Of a stretch of DNA of 51,503 nucleotides, positions 44,586 to 51,503 are shown one piece after another. The notes beneath the pieces are model-generated. The model did not search any database. It saw only the letters and a list, made by a program, of their open reading frames with translations, and was not told where the DNA came from. Origin of the DNA: Candidatus Kutchimonas denitrificans. Its GTDB lineage: Bacteria; Gemmatimonadota; Gemmatimonadetes; Palauibacterales; KS3-K002. The number at the start of each line of letters is the position of its first letter. The stretch's first letter is position 1. The stretch spans positions 31,250 to 82,752 of the forward strand of contig JAACAK010000047.1 in the NCBI GenBank assembly GCA_011774835.1, in the 5' to 3' direction. The position numbers and the translations under genes are program-made.

Positions 44586-45314
44586 CATCCCCCGAGCCGC
44601 CAGATACTCCTCGATCTCCCCGATCGTTGCACGGCCCGAATGCAGCAGCTCCCCCAGGAGGACGCCGTCGACGCCGCCGATCATGAAGGCGTCGAAGACG
44701 TCCTCGACCGTCCCCGCCGCGCCCGCCGCGATCACCGCGGTGTGAAGGCTGGAGGACACCCGCTCGAGTAGCGCCAGATCGTAAGGCTCCCCGAACGGGC
44801 CGCGCTCCGCGGACTGGATGACGATCGCGCCGCCGCCCTGCGCCTCCACCACCGCCGCCCAGGTGAGGGCGTCCCACTCGGTCACCGGGCCGCCGCTCCC
44901 CTCGAGAACCCGCCACCCGTCGCTCTCCCCCTGGGACAGGATCCGCACCGCCACGCGCTCGCTCCCGATGCTCCGCGCCAACGCCGCGATGAGATCCGGG
45001 TCCCGGAGCGCCGCTTCCTGGACCGTCACGGCCGAGGCGCCCGCCTCCACGAGGCTGTTCGCCGCCTCCGGCGTGTCGATCGGGGCTTCCACGCTGAACG
45101 GGACGCTCGACGCGGCGGCCAGGCGCTCGACCAGCCGGCGCGTCGCTGGCGCCGCGAGGCGGCGACAGTCGACGGCCAGCTCCGCCGCCCCGAGCTCCGC
45201 GTACCAGGCCGCCAGGCGAACCGGGTCGCCGGGCCCGGCGACCGACGCGGGCCCGCGGGCGATGCCGGCCGTCCCCCGCTCGTCGATGACGATGAGAGGG
45301 ATGATCCGTTTCAC
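44583..45314 (-). CDS. HisF/HisA-like TIM-barrel protein lacking catalytic residues
   Basis: 243 residues from GTG 45314. The start KRIIPLIVIDERG and the periodic beta/alpha layout (ASAVTVQEAALRDPDLIAAL, AVIAAGAAGTVEDVFDAF, VDGVLLGELLHSG) resemble HisF. The second catalytic Asp (usual IDAKR) aligns with Leu in VRILSQGES, the usual SIDRDGT is SAERGPFG, and the first Asp is displaced. It probably lacks imidazole glycerol-phosphate synthase activity. It may bind a phosphorylated ligand or have been recruited to another reaction. The PHP phosphatase gene is 9 bp upstream, so a joint pathway is possible. Confidence 0.65.
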   Translation of the reverse strand: MKRIIPLIVIDERGTAGIARGPASVAGPGDPVRLAAWYAELGAAELAVDCRRLAAPATRRLVERLAAASSVPFSVEAPIDTPEAANSLVEAGASAVTVQEAALRDPDLIAALARSIGSERVAVRILSQGESDGWRVLEGSGGPVTEWDALTWAAVVEAQGGGAIVIQSAERGPFGEPYDLALLERVSSSLHTAVIAAGAAGTVEDVFDAFMIGGVDGVLLGELLHSGRATIGEIEEYLAARGM

Positions 45315-45323
45315 GATCGCCGC

Positions 45324-46175
45324 CTACCCCTTGTCGTCCTCTTCCAGGTCCAGGTCGAGGGGTACGTTCTTGCGGATCCTGTGACTGAACAGCGTGATCT
45401 CGCCGAAGCCGGCACGCAGCAGGGCGCGCTCGCCGACCTCGATCCCCTGCTCGAAGCTGGTCGGCACGTGGCTGTCGCTGCCGATCGTCACGGTGGCGAT
45501 CCGGGCTTCCGCGGCGTGCCGAAGGATATCGAGGCCGGGGTAGGGTTCGGCCGGCGGCTGCACGACGCCCGACGTATTCACCTCGAGACCGATCCCCTTG
45601 CCGACCATCTTGTCCAGCGTGGACCGTATCTGGGACTCGAAGGGCTCCGCGTCGAAGGGGCCGTAGAACTTCGTGCCGAACCTTTTCACGAGGTCGAAAT
45701 GGCCCACCACGTCGAACCCAGCCCAGTCGACCATCTCTTCCAACAGCTCGAAATAGCGCCCGTACGCCTCCGATGCATCGCGCTTCTTGAAGTACTCGCC
45801 CACGGAACCGCCCGAGATCTGATGGCCGTCGACCACGTGCACGGACCCGATGATAAGGTCGAAATCGACCGAGTCGACCAGCGCGTCGAGGGTCTCGACC
45901 CATTCCGGACGATATTCGAGCTCGGCGCCCAGGAGGATTCGCAACTCTGGATAGACGGGCTGCAACCGCTCGATCTCCTGCTGCTGCAGTTCATACAGCT
46001 GTCGCGCTTCCACCAGATCGAGACTCCAGTCGCCGCCTTCCGGGCTTAGCTGCTCGGCGTGGTTGGTAAAGCAGATTTCGTCGAAGCCCAGATCGAACGC
46101 CGTCTGTACCACCTGTTCGGTGGTGCCCCGGCCGTCGCTCGAATAGCCGTTGTGGACATGGTAGTTGATTCGCAT
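45324..46175 (-). CDS. PHP-domain phosphatase, histidinol-phosphatase-like
   Basis: 283 residues. The PHP metal-binding set is intact: HVHNGYSSDGRG (His6, His8), FTNHAEQ, GAELEYRPEW, GSVHVVDG, DVVGHFDLVKRF, LEVNTSG and GSDSHVP. The closest resemblance is HisK-type histidinol-phosphatases. It hydrolyses a phosphomonoester, possibly histidinol phosphate. No other his biosynthesis gene apart from the degenerate HisF-like gene is nearby. Separated by 4 bp from the O-methyltransferase gene upstream. Confidence 0.88.
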   Translation of the reverse strand: MRINYHVHNGYSSDGRGTTEQVVQTAFDLGFDEICFTNHAEQLSPEGGDWSLDLVEARQLYELQQQEIERLQPVYPELRILLGAELEYRPEWVETLDALVDSVDFDLIIGSVHVVDGHQISGGSVGEYFKKRDASEAYGRYFELLEEMVDWAGFDVVGHFDLVKRFGTKFYGPFDAEPFESQIRSTLDKMVGKGIGLEVNTSGVVQPPAEPYPGLDILRHAAEARIATVTIGSDSHVPTSFEQGIEVGERALLRAGFGEITLFSHRIRKNVPLDLDLEEDDKG

Positions 46176-46179
46176 GCCT

Positions 46180-46830
46180 CTAGCTCCGCTTCACCACGGC
46201 GATGGCCACGCCATCCCGGGTGGGGACGATCACCGAGGTCAGCCGCGGATCGCCGGCCAGCCGACGGTTGAACTCCTGGATGCCCCGGGTCCCCGGGTCA
46301 TCGGTGTTCGTATCGAGCACCGCGCCGCCCTTGAACGCGTTGTCGCCGATCACCAGCCCTCCCTCGCGCAGGTTGGCGAGGGCCCAGTCGAGATAGACGG
46401 GATAGCTCTTCTTGTCGGCGTCGATGAAGATCGCGTCGAACGGCCCCTCGTTCGCCAGATCGGGCAGCAGCTCGAGGGCCTCCCCCACGCGCACTTCCAC
46501 GCGATCGCTCAGACCGGCCCGGTCCAAGAAACGGCGAGCCACCTCCGCCCGTTCCGCTTCCCTCTCGATCGTGATCAGCTGCCCATCCGGGGCCAGGGCC
46601 CGGGCCATCCAGATGGCGCTGTAGCCGCCCAGGGTCCCGAGCTCGATCACGCGACGCGCGCCGACGGCCTGCAGCAATACCTGGAGGAGGCGGCCTTCTT
46701 CGCGATCGACGTAGATCTCCGGCATGTCCTGGGCCGAGATCTCGCGACGCAGCTCGGCCAGCACCTCGTCCTCGGGCGCGAAGAGCTCGGCCACGTAGCG
46801 CCCGCATTCTTTCCGTTGAACGGCGTCCAT
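46180..46830 (-). CDS. SAM-dependent O-methyltransferase (class I, COMT-like family)
   Basis: 216 residues from ATG 46830; a longer frame upstream is the membrane-protein gene in another frame. The Rossmann fold has VIELGTLGGYSAIWMARAL (SAM-binding), ITIEREAERAEVARRFLDRAG, DAIFIDADKKSYPVYLDWAL and GGLVIGDNAFKGGAVLD. These match caffeoyl-CoA/catechol O-methyltransferase-type enzymes, which methylate catechols or unrelated small acceptors in bacteria. The acceptor is unknown. The gene lies 28 bp after the membrane/HhH gene. Confidence 0.92.
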   Translation of the reverse strand: MDAVQRKECGRYVAELFAPEDEVLAELRREISAQDMPEIYVDREEGRLLQVLLQAVGARRVIELGTLGGYSAIWMARALAPDGQLITIEREAERAEVARRFLDRAGLSDRVEVRVGEALELLPDLANEGPFDAIFIDADKKSYPVYLDWALANLREGGLVIGDNAFKGGAVLDTNTDDPGTRGIQEFNRRLAGDPRLTSVIVPTRDGVAIAVVKRS

Positions 46831-46858
46831 CAGCTTCGCATCCTCGATTGCCGGGTAG

Positions 46859-48253
46859 CTAGCGCGTGTCCATTTCGGCCGCCGGGCCCGAATCCGTCGC
46901 CGGCACGTATCGGCCCGTCGCCTGCCGACGCGCCGCGTCGACCCATACCCGCACCTTGGGCGGAGTCGCCGCCCGCGGCCTCTCAGCCCGGGCGCGCAAC
47001 CGCGCCGACAGCTCCTCCGGGTCCACCGCTGCCAGCTCGGCCACCGACCGGATCCCTTCCCGCCAGAGCAGTCGGGCGTTCTCCACGCCGATGCCCCGCA
47101 ACGTCGCGAGCCGCGCCGCGGCGACCCACTCCTCCGCCTCCCGGGCCGACAAGTTCGCCGCCTCCGCCAGCCGCTCCGGGCTCGCACCGGCCAGGCTGAA
47201 TAGATCGGCATACGGCCCGTCCTCCAACCTTTCCACCTCGGCGGCCCCAGCCAGCCAGAGGTCGTCGACCCGCGGCCGCAGCGAGTCCGTGTTCCAGCGA
47301 TCCATGCCGAGCAGCACGGCGATCGAGAACGCCAGAGCGATCGCCACAGCGGCGACCGTCCAGCCGCGCCGCGGGCGCCTCTCCGTGTCCTCGCGATTCT
47401 CGGGCATCGCCACCCGCAGGGTCACCAACGCCTGGTAGACGACGAAGCAGTCGAGGGCGAAGACGGGGAAGCCGAAGAAGCCCAGCAGCGGCATCTCGAA
47501 CAGCTTGAAGTTCTCGAAGCCGGGCACGGTGTAGATCCACTTGCTCCGTGATTCGATGTTGTAGAGCTCCCACAGAAGGCCGATGCCGAGGCCACCCACC
47601 AGCAGACGCAGCAAGCGGCCCGGCCGCCCACGCGACAGGTCACCGAGGAGCGAGCGAGCCGGGTCGCGGACGTAGTTCCACGGCTCCACCAGCAGCGTCA
47701 ACGCCCCCCAGACCATGGGGAAGAAGAGGTGCGGCCATGCCAGGCTGAGGACGGCGAACCCCACACCAGACGCGAAGACCAGGAGCAGCCCGGTCCGCGT
47801 GACCGTGAACCCGGTCCAGCGCGTCCCGCCGAACACGTTCCGGCTGTCCAGCACCCGCTCGGCCAGAAAGATGGCCGGCAGCACCGTGGCGAACGAGACC
47901 GCGGTGCCGATCCAGCGCACGGCGCGGTCGGGCGGCAGGTTGACGTAATACCAGTTGGCCAGCCGGAAGTTGACGAGCTCGAAGAAGAACCAGAGCACCG
48001 CGGACCAGAAGAGGAGCGAGGCGGCGAAGCGGGGCCGGGTCATCAGGTAGTACTTTCCCGTGCGGGTGGCCTGGACGGCGTCGAGGGCGAACAGTGTGGG
48101 GTACCAGGCCGCGATGTAAAAGAAATCGACGAACGGCCACACGCGCTGGAGCATGAGCGTCGCGGCCAAGGCCAGGAAGGCCAGCGCCGGGATCGCTACC
48201 AGCCAGGGTCGCGGGACGGGCGCCGGGCCCGCCTGTGGAGCCGTCCCGTTCAT
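46859..48253 (-). CDS. Multi-pass membrane protein fused to a helix-hairpin-helix (DUF4332-like) domain
   Basis: 464 residues. About eight hydrophobic helices span residues 15-320 (PWLVAIPALAFLALAATLML, LLFWSAVLWFFFELVNF, FGFPVFALDCFVVYQAL). From about 345 the sequence is soluble and resembles DUF4332/helix-hairpin-helix: LAEAANLSAREAEEWVAAARL, LRGIGVENARLLWREGIRSVAELA. HhH units bind DNA or act as protein interaction modules. The combination is unusual. A membrane-tethered DNA or protein binding role is speculative. The start overlaps the amidohydrolase stop (ATGA). Confidence 0.75.
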   Translation of the reverse strand: MNGTAPQAGPAPVPRPWLVAIPALAFLALAATLMLQRVWPFVDFFYIAAWYPTLFALDAVQATRTGKYYLMTRPRFAASLLFWSAVLWFFFELVNFRLANWYYVNLPPDRAVRWIGTAVSFATVLPAIFLAERVLDSRNVFGGTRWTGFTVTRTGLLLVFASGVGFAVLSLAWPHLFFPMVWGALTLLVEPWNYVRDPARSLLGDLSRGRPGRLLRLLVGGLGIGLLWELYNIESRSKWIYTVPGFENFKLFEMPLLGFFGFPVFALDCFVVYQALVTLRVAMPENREDTERRPRRGWTVAAVAIALAFSIAVLLGMDRWNTDSLRPRVDDLWLAGAAEVERLEDGPYADLFSLAGASPERLAEAANLSAREAEEWVAAARLATLRGIGVENARLLWREGIRSVAELAAVDPEELSARLRARAERPRAATPPKVRVWVDAARRQATGRYVPATDSGPAAEMDTR

Positions 48254-50043
48254 CCGCCAGACGCCGCGGAGTGGAGGACACGGTCGAGTCCGGCGACCGC
48301 CGGATCCGTGTGGGTGGCCTGGCCACCGACTATCGTCCCCAGCACGCGGACGTCCTTGATCTCGGCGGCCGGGATCGCCGTGATGTCACGATCGAGGACC
48401 GTGAAGTCGGCCAGCTTGCCGACCCCGATGCTCCCCTTGATCCCCTCCTCCCGCGCCGCGAACGCGTTGGCCATCGTATAGGCACGGATCGCGGTTTCCA
48501 CGTCGATCCGCTCCTCGGGGAACCAGCCGCCCTCCGGCATACCGTCGAGGGTCTGCCGCGTCACCGCGGCGTAGATGCCCAGCAACGGCTTGGCCGGATA
48601 CCACGAGGCATTAGTGCCCGGCCAATCGGACCCGAACGACAGAACAGCGCCTCCCTCCAGCAGCGACCTGAAGGCGTACGCGCCCCGCGAACGCTCGTGT
48701 CCGATCCGCTCCTCCATCCACCGCATGTCATCGATGGCGTGGTACGGCTGAACTTCCGCGATGATGCCCAGCTCGCCGAAGCGCTCGAAGTCGTTCGGCT
48801 CGACCACCTGTGCATGAATCATCCGGAACCGATGATCGCCGGGTCCGTTCCGTTCGATGGCCAGCTCGAACCAGTCGAGCAGCGTATCCACCGCCAGATC
48901 GCCGATCGCGTGGACCTGTGGCGTGAGCCCGACCGAATCGGCGGCGCGAATCAACTCGGCCATGCCCGGCGGTTCGAGCACCATGGCCCGCCAGCGTCCC
49001 CGCTCGTCGGGTCGATGGTCGTATGGCTCCCGGAAGCGGGCGCTGGAGTTCCCCATGATGCCGTCGACGAACCCCTTCAGACCACCGATCTTCAAGTATT
49101 CGTCGCCGAACCCGTGGCGGATCCCCACCGTCGCCAGCTCGTCCCACTCGTCCAATGTCGGCCGGGCATAGACCCGGACCGTCAGCTCGCCGCGGTCACG
49201 CAGGTGCTCGAAGACTCGCATCTGCTGCGCCCCGGTGATGTCGTGGATCCCGGTGACACCGTTCTCCGCCAGTCTGCGCAGCGCGACACGCGCCTCCGCC
49301 ACCCGTTGCTCGAACGACTTCGGCGGTATAACCCGCTGCACCAGCTCCACCGCGCTTCCCGTCAGTATACCGGTCGGCTCCCCCGTCCGCGGGTCTCGCT
49401 CGATCGTACCGCCGGCCGGATCAGGCGTGTCTCGAGTGATTCCGGCCAGCTCCAGAGCCACGCTGTTAGCCAGGTAAGCGCTGCGATCCCAGCGATTCAG
49501 CAGCACCGGCGTCGACGGCGTGTAAGGGTCGACCATGTCCCGATGCGGCGTGAAGCGCCGGGCCCGGGCGTCAACCTCCGCGCCGCCGCCGCCGGTCGAC
49601 CCCATCGCCCACTCCTCGTACGCGCCCCAGTCGCCGCCGAGGATCCACGCGCCCTCCGGCAGACGATCGCGCGCGGCAGCGACTCGCTGCCCCAGCGTCA
49701 CGGAGTCCGCGACGTCCAGCAGGTTGATGCCGAGCAGCAGCTGGCCGGCGCGGCCAAAGTGGGTGTGGTTGTCGATCAAGCCGGGGAGGACGAAGGCCCC
49801 GTCGAGATCGACGACGACGGTACCCGGCCCCTCGTGGCTCGCGATCGCCTCCCCGTCGCCGATCGCCAGGATTCGACCCGCTCGGACGGCCACCGCCTCG
49901 GCCCGGGGCCGATCGGGCTCGAGCGTGTAAACGCGGCCATCGGTCAGGATCAGATCCGCCGTCTCTGCCTGGGAAGACGACAGAGCCGCCGCCGCGACGA
50001 GCGTCGCGCCGGCGATGGTCATAAGCACCATGGAGTTGCGCAT
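48250..50043 (-). CDS. Secreted amidohydrolase (YtcJ-like, amidohydrolase 3 family)
   Basis: 597 residues from ATG 50043; ATG 50052 is the alternative and the longer frame is unlikely. Residues 1-25 form a signal peptide (MVLMTIAGATLVAAAALSSS). The metal-dependent amidohydrolase barrel shows DGRVYTLEPDRPRAEAVAVR, GLIDNHTHFG (His-x-His), GGDWGAYEE, TGIHDITGAQQ, HAIGDLAVDTLLD, MIHAQVVEPND and FGSDWPG. It would hydrolyse an amide or N-formyl bond; YtcJ-like enzymes are poorly characterised. It diverges from the M24 peptidase gene by 88 bp, so a shared promoter region is likely. Confidence 0.9.
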   Translation of the reverse strand: MRNSMVLMTIAGATLVAAAALSSSQAETADLILTDGRVYTLEPDRPRAEAVAVRAGRILAIGDGEAIASHEGPGTVVVDLDGAFVLPGLIDNHTHFGRAGQLLLGINLLDVADSVTLGQRVAAARDRLPEGAWILGGDWGAYEEWAMGSTGGGGAEVDARARRFTPHRDMVDPYTPSTPVLLNRWDRSAYLANSVALELAGITRDTPDPAGGTIERDPRTGEPTGILTGSAVELVQRVIPPKSFEQRVAEARVALRRLAENGVTGIHDITGAQQMRVFEHLRDRGELTVRVYARPTLDEWDELATVGIRHGFGDEYLKIGGLKGFVDGIMGNSSARFREPYDHRPDERGRWRAMVLEPPGMAELIRAADSVGLTPQVHAIGDLAVDTLLDWFELAIERNGPGDHRFRMIHAQVVEPNDFERFGELGIIAEVQPYHAIDDMRWMEERIGHERSRGAYAFRSLLEGGAVLSFGSDWPGTNASWYPAKPLLGIYAAVTRQTLDGMPEGGWFPEERIDVETAIRAYTMANAFAAREEGIKGSIGVGKLADFTVLDRDITAIPAAEIKDVRVLGTIVGGQATHTDPAVAGLDRVLHSAASGG

Positions 50044-50131
50044 GAGCCCCATCCTGCCAGAGTCGATAGCGGCGCGCTTCGGGTTGGCCCATAATGTAGG
50101 TCGAAATCTCACAGCCAACAGGGCGGTCCGC

Positions 50132-51349
50132 ATGAAAAGACGACACTTCCTCATCGGGGCCGGCGCGGCGGGTGCCGGCCTGATCCTCGGGACGCCGGGC
50201 AGAGCGAAGGCCCTGACCGGGGAGCGTCCTTCACCGGTCGGACCACAGGGGATCGATCCGCTTCCCGTCGCCACCTTCCGGGCCCGCCTGGAGCGGGCTC
50301 GTGCGCTCATGTCCGAGCTCGGTTTCGCCGCGCTCTTCTGCGAGCCCTCGACGAACTTCGCCTACCTGGTCGGTGACAACTTCGGGCGTAGCGAGCGTCT
50401 GATCGCCCTGGTCATGGCGGCTGACGGGGACCCGGTGATCGTCGCCCCCGATTTCGAGGTCGACCGGGTCGAGCGAACGGTCGACGCCGTCCCCTACGTG
50501 CGGGGGTGGGGGGAGAGCGAGGACCCGTTCGCCGCGGTCGCCGCCATTCTGTCCGGCCAAGAACCGGGGCGTATCGCGGTCGAGCCGACGACGCGATACG
50601 AGATGGCGCGGCGACTCCAGGACACGCTGCCCGCCTGGGAGATCGACAACGGCGCACCACTGTTCCGGCGGCTTCGGATCATCAAGTCCGAGGCCGAACT
50701 CAAACTGATCCGCCGGTCGATCTCGATCACCGAGACGTCGATCGCCGCCACGTTCGCCGCCCTCGAGTCGGGCCTCACCGACCGCGACGTCGCCGGCATC
50801 CTCCGCAACGAGATGGCGCAGCGCGGAGCCCGGGGCGGCGGCCTGGTCCAGTTCGGGCCCACCAGCGCCCTCCCCCACGGCGGTACCGAGGGCCGCCGGC
50901 TGGAGCACGGCACCGTTGTCCTGATCGACGCCGGCTGCCGCGTCCACGGCTATGCCTCCGATGTCACCCGCATGCACTATTTCGGTGACCAGCCCCCGAT
51001 CCAGTACCGGGAGGTCTACAACACCGTGTTCGCCGCCCAGAGCGCGGCCTACGAGGCCGGTCGGCCCGGGATGCCGTGCCAGCGGCTGGATCGCATCGCC
51101 CGAGCCCTCATCGCCGATGCCGGCTACGGCCAGTTCTTCACCCACCGCCTGGGTCACGGGATGGGCATGGACGGCCACGAGCCGCCCTATCTGGTCGAGG
51201 GAAACACCCGCGAGCTCGAGCCGGGAATGGTCTTCACCATCGAGCCCGGCATCTACCTGCCCGACCGATGGGGCGTGCGCATCGAAGACGACTTCGTGGT
51301 CCGCGAGGATGGCCTCGAGCCTCTCAGCTCTCGTGTCGCGCCGATTTAG
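50132..51349 (+). CDS. Tat-exported M24 (Xaa-Pro type) aminopeptidase
   Basis: 405 residues from ATG 50132. The twin-arginine signal KRRHFLIGAGAAGAGLILG suggests folded export. The N-terminal domain (about 45-165) is a creatinase/prolidase-like fold; the C-terminal pita-bread domain has LIDAGCRVHGYASDVTRMHYF (two Asp), HRLGHGMGMDGHEPP (His), MVFTIEPGIYL (Glu) and GVRIEDDFVV (Glu), so the two-metal site is complete. It removes an N-terminal residue before proline or a similar substrate in the periplasm. The last base of its coding sequence lies in the fourth palindrome. Confidence 0.94.
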   Translation: MKRRHFLIGAGAAGAGLILGTPGRAKALTGERPSPVGPQGIDPLPVATFRARLERARALMSELGFAALFCEPSTNFAYLVGDNFGRSERLIALVMAADGDPVIVAPDFEVDRVERTVDAVPYVRGWGESEDPFAAVAAILSGQEPGRIAVEPTTRYEMARRLQDTLPAWEIDNGAPLFRRLRIIKSEAELKLIRRSISITETSIAATFAALESGLTDRDVAGILRNEMAQRGARGGGLVQFGPTSALPHGGTEGRRLEHGTVVLIDAGCRVHGYASDVTRMHYFGDQPPIQYREVYNTVFAAQSAAYEAGRPGMPCQRLDRIARALIADAGYGQFFTHRLGHGMGMDGHEPPYLVEGNTRELEPGMVFTIEPGIYLPDRWGVRIEDDFVVREDGLEPLSSRVAPI

Positions 51350-51503
51350 GAACTTGGAAATTGAAAATTGGATGTGAACATTGAAAACTCCACTTGAGCG
51401 TTGGTTACTGGAAATTGAGCCTTAGAGAATGATCTATCGTCAACGCTGAATGGCCAAGGTCAATTTCCAATGTTCACATCCAATTTTCAATTTCCAAGTT
51501 CCT
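51348..51503. repeat. AT-rich inverted repeat after the M24 peptidase gene, reaching the window edge
   Basis: The outer 36 nt of each arm are identical: 51348-51383 pairs with 51468-51503, and pairing may continue past the edge. The left arm starts inside the TAG stop of the M24 gene. Arms are made of 7-nt near-repeats (TTGGAAA, TTGAAAA, TTGGATG). Secondary pairing exists inside the 84-nt middle: GGAAATTGAGCC near 51411 with GGTCAATTTCC near 51459. The base composition is far richer in A/T than the flanking genes. The convergent partner gene lies outside the window. Confidence 0.93.

Noticed and set aside
46180-47211. Methyltransferase gene extended upstream to 343 residues
   Set aside because: The extra N-terminal part is Arg-rich sequence overlapping the membrane/HhH gene; the true methyltransferase start is ATG 46830.

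Overview
This is a GC-rich (about two thirds G+C by eye) chromosomal segment of a free-living, diderm bacterium. Diderm traits are an LpxL-type acyltransferase, an MsbA-type exporter, a TonB-like protein, lipoproteins and a protein ending in an outer-membrane barrel. A PorX-like response regulator/PglZ protein and a GWxTD/TPR protein at this GC content point to Gemmatimonadota or a nearby high-GC FCB lineage. That placement is inference, since no rRNA or other marker is present. I see no tRNA, rRNA, CRISPR array, insertion sequence or prophage; this is ordinary chromosomal backbone.

Layout. 1-2909 (minus) is a large secreted metallopeptidase/beta-propeller/barrel protein cut by the window edge. 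3355-4476 (plus) is a K+ channel. 4740-16898 (minus) holds a membrane-anchored PHP protein, gyrB, a DUF721 gene and recF, then envelope and signalling genes: lipoprotein, slipin, cytochrome c, zinc-ribbon protein, HD-GYP regulator with a degenerate sensor-like partner, and a CorC/CNNM transporter. 17024-19413 (plus) is a lone HyuB and an alpha/beta hydrolase. 19677-29751 (minus) is an envelope block: DUF3108 protein, GT2, LpxL-like, MsbA-like, PorX-like, TonB-like, beta-propeller and GWxTD/TPR proteins. 30037-37593 (plus) holds a 37-residue membrane protein, kbl, rpe, the sulfur cluster cysM-mec-(CysO-MoeZ fusion), a GDPD, a P1 peptidase and a small acidic protein. 37627-40493 (minus) is serA with a class V aminotransferase. 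40674-44467 (plus) is a zinc-ribbon/TPR protein, YjbQ, a small zinc-ribbon protein and an S9 peptidase. 44583-50043 (minus) is a degenerate HisF-like protein, a PHP phosphatase, an O-methyltransferase, a membrane/HhH fusion and an amidohydrolase. 50132-51349 (plus) is a Tat-exported M24 peptidase.

Two things stand out. First, 32297-35239 encodes what looks like a complete CysO-type cysteine pathway in which the ubiquitin-like sulfur carrier (CysO), its E1-like activator and a rhodanese are one polypeptide. It lies next to the JAMM protease Mec and the sulfhydrylase CysM. The carrier's Gly-Gly is internal, so proteolytic release or an unusual fused mechanism is implied. The serA/aminotransferase pair 2.4 kb downstream could supply the O-phosphoserine substrate. 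Second, four convergent gene junctions carry long inverted repeats made of 7- or 8-nt near-repeats that start at or close to the stop codons of the flanking genes: 4505-4737, 19431-19677, 44465-44585 and 51348-51503. The convergent partner at the last one lies outside the window. Only the tight 33-bp junction at 37594-37626 lacks one. These look like a repeated genome-organisation or convergent-termination element rather than ordinary terminators.

Other oddities are a lysine-rich histone-tail-like extension on GyrB, a degenerate HD-GYP/DHp signalling pair, and a HisF paralogue lacking catalytic residues beside a PHP phosphatase.
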